Source of the DNA: Aegilops tauschii subsp. strangulata
Taxonomy: Eukaryota > Streptophyta > Magnoliopsida > Poales > Poaceae
Length of the DNA stretch: 64,000 nucleotides
Reading direction: 5' to 3'
NCBI RefSeq assembly: GCF_002575655.3
Contig: NC_053035.3
Location: forward strand, 89,305,322 to 89,369,321
How positions within the stretch are numbered: position 1 is the first letter of the stretch; each line of letters begins with the position of its first letter. A program made the translations under genes and the position numbers. The notes under the pieces are model-generated. The model had not been told where the DNA came from and did no database searches. It was given only the letters and a program-made list of their open reading frames with translations. Below, in pieces: positions 32,684 to 43,004 of this stretch.

Positions 32684-34416
32684 TGTTGGGGAACGTAGTA
32701 ATTTCAAAAAAAAATCCTACGCACACGCAAGATCATGGTGATGCATAGCAACGAGAGGGGAGAGTGTTGTCTACGTACCCTCGTAGACCGAAAGCGGAAG
32801 CGTTAGCACAACGCGGTTGATGTAGTCGTACGTCTTCACGATCCGACCGATCAAGTACCGAACACACGGCACCTCCGAGTTCAGCACACGTTCAGCCTGA
32901 TGACGTCCTTCAAACTCCGATCCAGCCGAGTGTTGAGGGAGAGTTTCGTCAGCACGATGGCGTGGTGACGATGATGATGTTCTACCGACGCAGGGCTTCG
33001 CCTAAGCACCGCTACAGTATTATCGAGGTGGACTATGGTGGAGGGGGGCACCGCACACGGCTAAAAGATCAAGCGATCAATTATTGTGTCTTTGGGGTGT
33101 CCCCCTGCCCCCATATATAAAGACGCAAGGGGGGAGGTGCGGCCGGCCAGAGAGGAGGCGCGCCAGGAGGAGTCCTACTCCCACCGGGAGTAGGACTCCC
33201 TCCCTTCCTTGTTGGAATAGGAGAAGGGGGAAAGAGGTGGAGGAGAGGAAGGAAAGGGGGGCGCTGAGCCCCTCTCCTTGTCCTATTCGGACTAGGGGGA
33301 GGGGCGCGTGCCCCTTGCCCTGGCCGCCTCTCCTCATCTCCGCTAAGGCCCACTATGGCCCATTAACCCCCGGGGGGTTCCGGTAACCCCTCACTCCGGT
33401 AAAATCCTGATTTCACCCGGAACACTTCCGATATCCAAATATAGGCTTCCAATATATCAATCTTCATGTCTCGACCATTTCAAGACTCCTCGTGATGTCC
33501 GTGATCACATCCGGAACTCCGAACAACCTTCGGTACAACAAAACATATAAACTCATAATATAACTGTCATCGAAACGTTAAGCGTGCGGACCCTACGGGT
33601 TCGAGAACTATGTAGACAAGGCCGAGACACGTCTCCGGTCAATAACCAATAGCAGAACCTGGATGCTCATATTGGCTCCCACATATTCTACGAAGATCTT
33701 TATCGGTCAGACCGCATAACAACATACGTTGTTCCCTTTGTCATCGGTATGTTACTTGCCCGAGATTCGATCGTCGGTATCTCAATACCTAGTTCAATCT
33801 CGTTACCGGCAAGTCTCTTTACTCGTTCCGTAATACATCATCCCGCAACTAACTCATTAGTTGCAATGCTTGCAAGGCTTAAGTGATGTGCATTACCGAG
33901 TGGGCCCAGAGATACCTCTTCGACAATCGGAGTGACAAATCCTAATCTCGAAATACGCCAACCCAACAAGTACCTTCGGAGACACCTGTAGAGCACCTTT
34001 ATAATCACCCAGTTACATTGTGACGTTTGGTAGCACACAAAGTGTTCCTCCGGTAAACGGGAGTTGCATAATCTCATAGTCATAGGAACATGTATAAGTC
34101 ATGAAGAAAGCAATAGCAACATACTAAACGATCAAGTGCTAAGCTAACGGAATGGGTCAAGTCAATCACATCATTCTCCTAATGATGTGACCCCGTTAAT
34201 CAAATGACAACCCATGTCAATGGCTAGGAAACATAACCATCTTTGATTAACGAGCTAGTCAAGTAGAGTCATACGAGTGACACTCTGTTTGTCTATGTAC
34301 TCACACATGTATTATGTTTCCGGATAATACAATTCTAGCATGAATAATAAACATTTATCATGAAATAAGGAAATAAATAATAACTTTATTATTGCCTCTA
34401 GGGCATATTTCCTTCA
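32684..34416 (-). repeat. Angela-type 3' LTR, 1733 bp
   Basis: Plus-strand ends TGTTGGGGAACG...TATTTCCTTCA. Contains a perfect 14-bp stem with a 3-base loop (33169-33182 and 33186-33199). A minus-strand TATATA element lies at 33112-33120. No gene inside; the minus 81-codon frame at 33838-34083 is LTR sequence. Confidence 0.95.
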
Positions 34417-34430
34417 GTCTCCCACTTGCA
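34417..34430 (-). other. Angela-type polypurine tract
   Basis: On the minus strand tgcaagtgggagac directly precedes the 3' LTR. Confidence 0.75.
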
Positions 34431-36004
34431 CTAGAGTCAATAATCTAGTTCACATCGCAATGTGATTTAACATCAATAGTTCACATCTTTATGTGGTTAA
34501 CACCCATAGTTCACATCGATATGTGACCAACACCCAAAGGGTTTACTAGAGTCAGTAATCTAGTTCACATCACTATCTGATTAACACCAAAAGAGTACTA
34601 ATGTGTGATCATGTTTTGCTTGTGAGATAATTTTAGTCAACGGGTCTGTCACATTCAGATCCGTAAGTATTTTGCAAATTCTATGTCTACAATGCTCTGC
34701 ATGGAGCTACTCTAGCTAATAGCTCCCACTTTCAATATGTATCCAGATTGAGACTTAGAGTCATCTGGATCAGTGTCAAAAACTTGCATCGACGTAACCC
34801 TTTACGACGAACCTTTTTTCACCTCCATAATCGAGAAACATATCCTTATTCCACTAAGGATAATTTTGACCGATGTCTAGTGATCTACTCCTAGATCACT
34901 ACTGTACTCCCCTGCCAAACTCAGTGGTAGGGTATACAATAGATCTGGTACACAGCATGGCATACTTTGTAGAACCTATGGCATAGGGAATGACTTTCAT
35001 TCTCTTTCTATCTTCTGCCGTGGTCGGGCTTTGAGTCTTACTCAATTTCACACCTTGTAACACAGGCAAGAACTCTTTCTTTGACTATTCCATTTTGAAC
35101 TACTTCAAAATCTTCTTAAGGTATGTACTCATTGAAAAAACTTGTCAAGCGTCTTGATCTATCTCTATAGATCTTGATGCTCAATATGTAAGCAGCTTCA
35201 CCGAGGTCTTTCTTTGAAAAAATCCTTTCAAACACTCCTTTATGCTTTGCAGAATAATTCTACATTATTTCCGATCAACAATATGTCATTCACATATACT
35301 TATCAGAAATGCTGTAGTGCTCCCACTCACTTTCTTGTAAATACAGGCTTCACCGCAAGTCTGTATAAAACTATATGCTTTGATCAACTTATCAAAGCGT
35401 ATATTCCAACTCCGAGATGCTTGCACCAGTCCATAGATGGATCGCTGGAGCTTGCATATTTTGGTAGCACCTTTAGGATTGACAAAACCTTCTGGTTGCA
35501 TCATATACAACTCTTCTTTAATAAATCCATTAAGGAATGCAGTTTTGTTTATCCATTTGCCAGATTTCATAAAAATGCGGCAATTGCTAACATGATTCGG
35601 ACAAACTTAAGCATAGATACGAGTGAGAAACTCTCATCGTAGTCAACACCTTGAACTTGTCGAAAACCTTTTTGCGACAATTCTAGCTTTGTAGATAGTA
35701 ACACTACTATCAGCGTCCGTCTTCCTCTTGAAGATCCATTTAATCTCAATGGCTCGCCGATCATTGGGCAAGTCAATCAAAGTCCATACTTTGTTCTCAT
35801 ACATGGATCTCATCTTAGATTTCATGGCCTCAAGCCATTTCGCGGAATCTGGGCTCATCATCGCTTCCTCATAGTTCGTAGGTTCATCATGGTCTAGTAA
35901 CATGACTTCCAGAAAAGGATTACCTTACCACTCTGGATCGTACTCTGCTTGACCTACGAGGTTCGATAGTAACTTGATCTGAAGTTACATGATCATCATC
36001 ATTA
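34431..36004 (-). pseudogene. pol: Copia reverse transcriptase/RNase H, broken
   Basis: Makes cDNA from the element RNA when intact. The minus-strand block at 35903-35643 carries the copia RT start (KMRSMYENKVWTLIDLP, IKWIFKRKTDADSSV). The next block, 35570-35286, carries AFLNGFIKEELYMMQPEGF and LQRSIYGLVQASRSWNIRFD, both standard copia RT motifs. The linking piece lies in another frame around 35600, so a small indel separates them. The catalytic YVDD region near 35285 is degraded and RNase H (34450-35280) has no usable frame. Confidence 0.85.
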
Positions 36005-36006
36005 GC

Positions 36007-37158
36007 TTACTCACTAATTGGTGTAGGAGTCACAGGAACAGATTTCTGTGATGAACTACTTTCCAATAAGGGAGCAGGTACAGTTACCTCATCAAGTTCT
36101 ACTTTCCTCCTACTCACTTCTTTCGAGAGAAACTCCTTCTCTAGAAAGGATCCATTCTCAGCAATGAATATCTTGCCTTCGGATCTGTGATAGAAGGTGT
36201 ACCCAATTGTCTCCTTTGGGTATCCTATGAAGACACATTTCTTCGATTTGGGTTTGAGCTTATCAGGATGAAACTTTTTCTTATAAGCATCACGACCCCA
36301 AACTTTAAGAAACGACAACTTTGGTTTCTTGCCAAACCACAGTTCATACGGTGTCGTCTCAAACGGATTTAGATGGTGCCCTTTTTTTACGTGAATGCAG
36401 TTGTCTCTAATGCATAACCCCAAAACTATAGTGGTAAATCGGTAAGAAATATCATAGATTGCACTATAACCAATAAAGTACGGTTATGACGTTCGAACAC
36501 ACCATTATGTTGTGGTGTTCCAGGTGGCACGAATTTGTGAAACTATTCCACATTGTTTTAATTGAAGACCAAACTCGTAACTCAAATATTTGTCTCCGCG
36601 ATCAGATCGTAGAAACCTTATTTTCTTGTCACGATGATTTTCCACTTCACTCTGAAATTCTTTGAACTTTTCAAATGTTTCAGACTTATGTTTCATCAAG
36701 TAGATATACCCATATCTGCTCAAATCATCTGTGAAGGTCAGAAAATAACGATACCCGCCGCGAGCCTCAACACTCATCGGATCGCATACATCAGTATGTA
36801 TTATTTCCAATAAGTCAGTTGCTCGCTCCATTGTTCCGGAGAACGGAGTCTTAGTCATCTTGCCCATAAGGCATGGTTCGCAAGCATCAAGTGATTCATA
36901 ATCAAGTGATTCCAAAAGCCCATCAGCATGGTGTTTCCTCATGCGCTTTACACCAATATGACCTAAACGGCAGTGCCACAAATAAGTTGCACTATCATTA
37001 TTAACTTTGCATCTTTTGGCTTCAATATTATGAATATGTGTATCACTATGATCGAGATCCAACGAACCATTTTCATTGGGTGTGTAACTATATAAGGTTT
37101 TATTCATGTAAACGGAACAACAATTATTCTCTAACTTAAATGAATAACTGTATTGCAA
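36007..37158 (-). pseudogene. pol: Copia GAG-pre-integrase and integrase, broken
   Basis: Inserts element cDNA into the genome when intact. The minus frame 37158-36505 contains the pre-integrase zinc region (YLWHCRLGHIGVKRM, CEPCLMGKM). It also has integrase catalytic-core motifs: HTDVCDPM with the first Asp, and FLRSDRGDKYLS with the second Asp. It stops near 36505; the third acidic residue region is damaged. Sequence from 36423 to 36007 continues in another frame with the C-terminal conserved PYELWFGKKPKLSFLKVWG. Confidence 0.85.
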
Positions 37159-37347
37159 TAAACATGATCAAATCATATTCATGCTCAACGCAAACACCAA
37201 ATAACACTTATTTAGGTTCAACACTAATCCCGAAAGTATAGGGGGTGTGCGATGATGATCATATCAATCTTGGAACCACTTCCAATACACATCGTCACTT
37301 CATCCTTAACTAGTTTTTGTTCATTATGCAACTCCCGTTTCAAGTTA

Positions 37348-38247
37348 CTACTCTTTAGCAACTGAACCAGTATCAAATACCAAGGGGTTGCTATGAACAC
37401 TAGTAAAATACACATCAATAATCTGTATATCAAATATACCTTTGTTCACTTTGCCATCCTTCTTATCCACCAAATACTTGGGGCAGTTCCGCTTCCAGTG
37501 ACCAGTCCCTTTGCAGTAGAAGCACTTAGTCTCAGGCTTAGGTCTAGACTTGGGCTTCTTCACTTGAGCAGCAACTTGTTTGCCGTTCTTCTTGAAGTTC
37601 CCCTTCTTCCCTTTGCCCCTTTTCTTGAAACTAGTGATCTTGTCAACCATCAACACTTGATGTTTTTCTTTGATTTCTACCTTCGCCGATTTTAGCATCG
37701 CGAAGAGCTTGGGAATTGTTTTCGTCATCCCTTGCATATTATAGTTCATCACGAAGTTCTAGTAACTTCGTGATAGTGACTAGATAACTTTGTCAATTAC
37801 TATCTTATCTGGAAGATTAACTCCCACTTGATTCGAGCAATTGTAGTACCCAGAAAATCTAAGCACATGCTCACTGGTTGACCTATTCTCCTCGATCTTG
37901 TAGGCAAAGTACTGTCAGAGGTCGCATACCTCTTGACACGGGCATGAGTATGAAATACCAATTTCAACTCTTGGAACATCTTATATGCTCCGTGGCGTTC
38001 AAAACATTTTTGAAGTCCCGGTTCTAAGCCGTAAAGCATGGTGCACTAAACTATCAAGTAGTCATCATACCGAGCTTTTGTCAAAAACGTTCAAAACGTC
38101 TGCATATGCTCCTGCAATAGTTCTGTCACCTAGTGGTGCATCAAGGACATAATTCTTCTGTGCAGCAATGAGGATAAACCTCAGATCATGGATCCAATCC
38201 GCATCATTGCTACTAACATCTTTCAACTTAGTTTTCTCTAGGAACAT
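37348..38247 (-). pseudogene. gag: Copia gag and protease start, broken
   Basis: Nucleocapsid remains. Minus blocks at 38247-38065 and 38039-37800 hold gag helices. The block at 37752-37348 ends with a Lys-rich stretch and a CCHC zinc knuckle (CFYCKGTGHWKRNC). The protease active site LVFDTGS follows. Out-of-frame junctions and stops lie between blocks. The plus-strand frame at 37393-37695 is a shadow. Confidence 0.85.
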
Positions 38248-39497
38248 ATCAAAAATAAAACAGGGGAGCTAAACGCGAGCTATTGATCTACAACATAGAT
38301 ATGCTAATACTACCAGGACTAAGTTCATGATAAATGAAAGTTCAATTAATCATATTACTTAAGAACTCCCACTTAGATAGACATCCCTCTAATCCTTTAA
38401 GTGATCACGTGATCCATATCAACTAAACCATGTCCGATCATCACGTGAGATGGAGTAGTTTCAATGGTGAACATCACTTATGTTGATCATATCTACTATA
38501 TGATTCACGCTCGACCTTTCGGTCTCAGTGTTCCGAGGCCATATCTGTTATATGCTAGGCTCATCAAGTTTAACCTGAGTATTCCGCGTGTGCAACTGTT
38601 TTGCACCCGTTGTATTTGAACGTAGAGCCTATCACACCCGATCATCACGTGGTGTCTCAGCACGAAGAACTTTCGCAACGGTGCATACTCAGGGAGAACA
38701 CTGATACCTTGATAATTTAGTGAGAGATCATCTTATAATGCTACCGTCAATCAAAGCAAGATAAGATGTATAAAAGATAAACATCACATGCAATCAATAT
38801 AAGTGATATGATATGGCCATCATCATCTTGTGCTTGTGATCTCCATCTCCGAAGCACCGTTACATTCACCATCGACACCGGCGCGACACCTTGATCTCCA
38901 TCGTAGCATCGTTGTCGTCTCGCCAACTTATGCTTCTACGACTATCGCTATCTCTTAGTGATAAAGTAAAGCATTACAGGGCGTTTGCATTGCATACAAT
39001 AAAGCGACAACCATATGGCTCCTGCCAGTTGCCGATAACTCGGTTACAAAACAAGATCATCTCATACAATAAAATTTAGCATCATGTCTTGACCATATCA
39101 CATCACAACATGCCCCGGAAAAACAAGTTAGACGTCCTCTACTTGTTGTTGCAATTTTTACGTGGCTGCTACGGGCTTAGCAAGAACCGTTCTTACCTAC
39201 GCATCAAAACCACAACGATAGTTTGTTAAGTTGGTGTTGTTTTAACCTTCGCAAGGACCGGGCGTAGCCACACTCGGTTCAACTAAAGTTGGAGAAACTG
39301 ACACCCGCCAGCCACCTGTGTGCAAAGCACGTCGGTAGAACCAGTCTCGCGTAAGCGTACGTGTAATGCCAGTCCGGGCTGCTTCATCCAACAATACCAC
39401 CGAACCAAAGTATGACATGCTGGTAAGCAGTATGACTTATATCACCCACAACTCACTTGTGTTCTACTCGTGCATATGACATCTACGCATAAAACCT
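38248..39497 (-). other. Angela-type 5' untranslated leader
   Basis: About 1.25 kb between primer site and gag, with no supported coding sequence; a leader of this size is usual for the BARE-1/Angela group. Confidence 0.7.
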
Positions 39498-39510
39498 GGC
39501 TCGGATGCCA
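39498..39510 (-). other. Angela-type primer-binding site, mutated
   Basis: Minus strand tggcatccgagcc, one base inside the 5' LTR, compared with the tRNA-Met-complementary tggtatcagagcc seen in the gypsy units. Mismatches indicate decay. Confidence 0.7.
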
Positions 39511-39511
39511 C

Positions 39512-41246
39512 TGTTGGGGAACGTAGTAATTTCAAAAAAAATCCTACACACACGCAAGATCATGGTGATGCATAGCAACGAGAGGGGAGAGTGTTGTCTA
39601 CGTACCCTCGTAGACCGAAAGCGGAAGCGTTAGCACAACGCGGTTGATGTAGTCGTACGTCTTCGCGATCCGACCGATCAAGTACTGAACGCACGGCACC
39701 TCCGAGTTCAGCACACGTTCATCCCGATGACGTCCCTCAAACTCCGATCCAGCCGAGTGTTGAGGGAGAGTTTCTTCAGCACGACGGCGTGGTGACGATG
39801 ATGATGTTCTACCGACGCAGGGCTTCGCCTAAGCACCGCTACAGTATTATCGAGGTGGACTATGGTGGAGGGGGGCACCGCACACGGATAAAAGATCAAG
39901 CGATCAATTATTGTGTCTTCGGGGTGCCCCCCTGCCCTCGTATAAAAAGAAGCAAGGGGGGAGGTGCGGCCGGCTAGGGAGGAGGCGCGCCAGGAGGAGT
40001 CCTACTCCCACCGGGAGTAGGACTCCCTCCCTTCCTTTTTGGAATAGGAGAAGGGGGAAAGAGGTGGAGGAGAGGAAGGAAAGGGGGGCCGCCCCCCTCT
40101 CCTTGTCCTATTCGGACTAGGGGGGAAGGGCGCGTGGCCCTTGCCCTGGCCGCCTCTCCTCATCTCCACTAAGGCCCACTATGGCCCATTAACCCCCGGG
40201 GGGTTCCGGTAACCCCTCCGGTACTCCGGTAAAATCCCGATTTCACCCGGAACACTTCCGATATCCAAATACAGGCTTCCAATATATCAATCTTCATGTC
40301 TCGACCATTTCGAGACTCCTCGTGATGTCCGTGATCACATCCGGGACTCCAAACAACCTTCGGTACATCAAAACATATAAACTCATAATATAACTGTCAT
40401 CGAAACGTTAAGCGTGCGGACCCTACGGGTTCGAGAACTGTGTAGACATGACCGAGACACATCTCCGGTCAATAACCAATAGCGGAACCTGGATGCTCAT
40501 ATTGGCTCCCACATATTCTACGAAGATCTTTATCGGTCAGACCGCATAACAACATATGTTGTTCCCTTTGTCATCGGTATGTTACTTGCCCGCGATTCGA
40601 TCGTCGGTATCTCAATACCTAGTTCAATCTCGTTACCGGCAAGTCTCTTTACTTGTTCCGTAATACATCATCCCACAACTAACTCATTAGTTGCAATGCT
40701 TGCAAGGCTTAAGTGATGTGCATTACCGAGTGGGCCCAGAGATACCTCTCCGACAATCGGAGTGACAAATCCTAATCTCGAAATACGCCAACCCAACAAG
40801 TACCTTCGGAGACACCTGTAGAGCACCTTTATAATCACCCAGTTACGTTGTGACGTTTGGTAGCACACAAAGTGTTCCTCCGGTAAACGGGAGTTGCATA
40901 ATCTCATAGTCATAGGAACATGTATAAGTCATGAAGAAAGCAATAGCAACATACTAAACGATCGAGTGCTAAGCTAACGGAATGGGTCAAGTCAATCACA
41001 TCATTCTCCTAATGATGTGACCCCGTTAATCAAATGACAACCCATGTCAATGGCTAGGAAACATAACCATCTTTGATTAACGAGCTAGTCAAGTAGAGGC
41101 ATACAAGTGACACTCTGTTTGTCTACGTACTCACACATGTATTATGTTTCCAGTTAATACAATTCTAGCATGAATAATAAACATTTATCATGAAATAAGG
41201 AAATAAAGAATAACTTTATTATTGCCTCTAGGGCATATTTCCTTCA
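39512..41246 (-). repeat. Angela-type 5' LTR, 1735 bp
   Basis: Same ends as the left copy. The TATA-like element reads ttttatacg on the minus strand (near 39940-39948) instead of the tatatat form in the other LTR. The 14-bp hairpin is kept. Confidence 0.95.
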
Positions 41247-41251
41247 CTGGA

Positions 41252-42670
41252 GTCAACTTCCGAGACCGCAGAGTGCTTGGCGGGAGGGGTTTTAGCGCCC
41301 GCAAGGCGGGAGGATTGCCGACGCGTCACATCCTACTTGGTGCTCTTAGTGGCAATCTTCTTCACCTTCTTGGCAGCGGGCACAGGGTCGGGAGCCGCCA
41401 CTCCGCGATTGGTGGCCCGCCTACGGTGGCGCTGGTCCAAGATTGGCTCGGGTGCTTGAGGGCCTACCGTGAGCCACGCCTCTTCGAGCTCCCCTGCCTC
41501 CTGGACCTCTCTTGGCGTGGTGTACAGAGCCTCGATCCCGAAAGGCTCATTCCCAGCATGCTCGTCCCCAGTAGGATCCTCCCCGACAACCTCTTCCATG
41601 GCTTGCACCTCGCTTCCGTCGTGGGAGGAACCTTCATCCTCAGCCTTCTCTTTTCCGTTCGCTGCCTTCGCCATCGTGGCAGCACGAAGTGCTCTGTCCT
41701 CCTCCAGCCTCTTCCTGATGTACGCCTCCTCCACCTTGGAGGTGCGCTTGTACATTTTGGTTTCCACCTTGGTAGCTCTCTCCACCAGAGTAGAGGACCA
41801 GGCGAGCTCTTCGTCGAGTGTGGGCAACTTCCAGTCACTCGCAACTCTATCAGCATTGCAATCTGGCATCCACTTCAAGATCTGGTCCCTGGCGGAATTT
41901 ATGTTCATTGGGATGACATTTGTCGGCAACTTGAACAGCCCGAAGCGGCCAAACAGTTGGACGCACAACCAGGCATGGCCACAGATCGACAGATTATTGG
42001 CCAGGCCAGGGAGCAATCTCATCCTATCCGCAGCATTGCCATATTCCCAGGCGAACCTGTCCCTCTTCTGCAGCGGCGAGATGCGACAAAGAAGGAAGTC
42101 GGCTCCCACATGCTCGATAGTTAGCTCGGCAACCTTTAGACGGGTGATCATGTTTATTTCCGGGCGGAGCCTGTCGTCGGAAAGGCCAACTTCCCTCCAA
42201 TCGTTGCTGCTATCGACGCACTCCGTCCGCGCTTGGTAGAAATCTGGAGCCTTCTCATCTTGAATCCAGCACCAATCTTCTCTCCATTCCTCCCATCTGC
42301 CACGCTGTTGACCTAAGAGATAGCCCCAGGTTCCCCTCGACTCTCGCGGCATCCAGCTTATGTTCCCGGAACAATGAGCTTTGTTCTCCACACAAGGGAC
42401 AAAATAGTGCCTGAACAGATCAACATTGGGAGCAATTCCAACAAAGTTCTCGCACAAGTGGGCAAAAATCGCCATGCACGCCATTGCATTTGGCGTGAAA
42501 TCCAGAAGATGAAATCCGTAGATCACCATCATTGCTTCGAAGAAATCAAAGAAAGGAGGGCAGAGGCTGCAGATGAAGTACACACAGAAGAATCGCTATG
42601 AATCTCGCGGGTCTTCTTTCCCTTCTGCCGGTACCTTGGGTGCGTCGTGCCCTTTCGGGACTTCCCTCCC
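41252..42670 (-). pseudogene. 5' part of the split 'putative gypsy type transposon' gene
   Basis: A 416-codon minus frame (42583-41333). The N-terminal two thirds holds the domain annotated in plant proteins as putative gypsy-type transposon (PF04195-like): CPPFFDFFEAMMVIYGFHL, NVDLFRHYFVPCVENKAH, GTWGYLLGQQRGRWEEW. A charged, helical linker and a basic tail (AAKKVKKIATKSTK) follow. A TAG then interrupts the frame, but codons beyond it remain open to the copia insertion site at 41252 and continue on the far side. Upstream codons to about 42670 are also readable with one stop. Plus-strand frames of 300 and 256 codons here are shadows. Molecular function unknown. Confidence 0.65.
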
Positions 42671-42696
42671 ACTACAAAAAAAGACATTTGGCGTGA

Positions 42697-43004
42697 AGTC
42701 AGAATGAAAAGGCCGACGCCTTAGCGGGTTTAGCCGCTAGTATGTCATTAACTTCACATCAAATGATGGACGTTCGTGTTGAAGAATGCAGAATCCTACC
42801 TATACTCGCCGAGGAGGAGGAGGAGACGATGACATCGGTTGCAATGACTGCAGAGGTCTACGAGATTGAAGTCGGAGACTGGCGAAGCCCTTTCCTGGAA
42901 TACTTGCTCCATGGATATTTACCTCTGGACTCCGCAGAAAGGTCTAGAGTTCGGACAAGGTCAGTTCACTATACATGCATAAACGATACCCTATATAGAC
43001 GTTC
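42697..43004 (+). pseudogene. pol: Gypsy pol fragment (RNase H end to integrase zinc region)
   Basis: The plus frame reads NEKADALAGLAASM, the usual C-terminal end of gypsy RNase H. A connector follows (MMDVRVEECRILPI, acidic EEEEE), then EVGDWRSPFLEYLLHGYLP and YTCINDTLYRRS at the start of the integrase region. It is cut off on the right by the chromovirus LTR at 43005 and on the left at about 42690 by unrelated sequence. It belongs to a different gypsy family from the tandem chromovirus. Confidence 0.75.

Larger units (their letters stand above)
32684..41246 (-). mobile_element. Angela/WIS/BARE-1-type Ty1/copia element, defective
   Basis: 8563 bp in minus orientation. LTRs lie at 32684-34416 (3') and 39512-41246 (5'). 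The 5-bp target duplication is perfect: ctgga at 32679-32683 and at 41247-41251. A tRNA-Met-type primer site lies inside the right LTR and a polypurine tract inside the left. Minus-strand remains occur in copia order: gag with zinc knuckle, protease, gag-pre-integrase, integrase, reverse transcriptase. Frameshifts and stops break every domain, so the copy cannot encode its own machinery. The LTRs differ at roughly 3 percent by eye. It sits within the minus-strand coiled-coil gene, whose frame is continuous across it. Confidence 0.95.

Noticed and set aside
41222..42239. 300- and 256-codon plus-strand frames
   Set aside because: Complement of the 416-codon minus-strand frame, which has the recognisable domain; one of them starts inside the copia LTR.
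42670..42690. CACTA left end (cactacaaaaaaagaca)
   Set aside because: No paired end and only about 20 bases fit; it can equally be a poly-T/acceptor region of the minus-strand gene.
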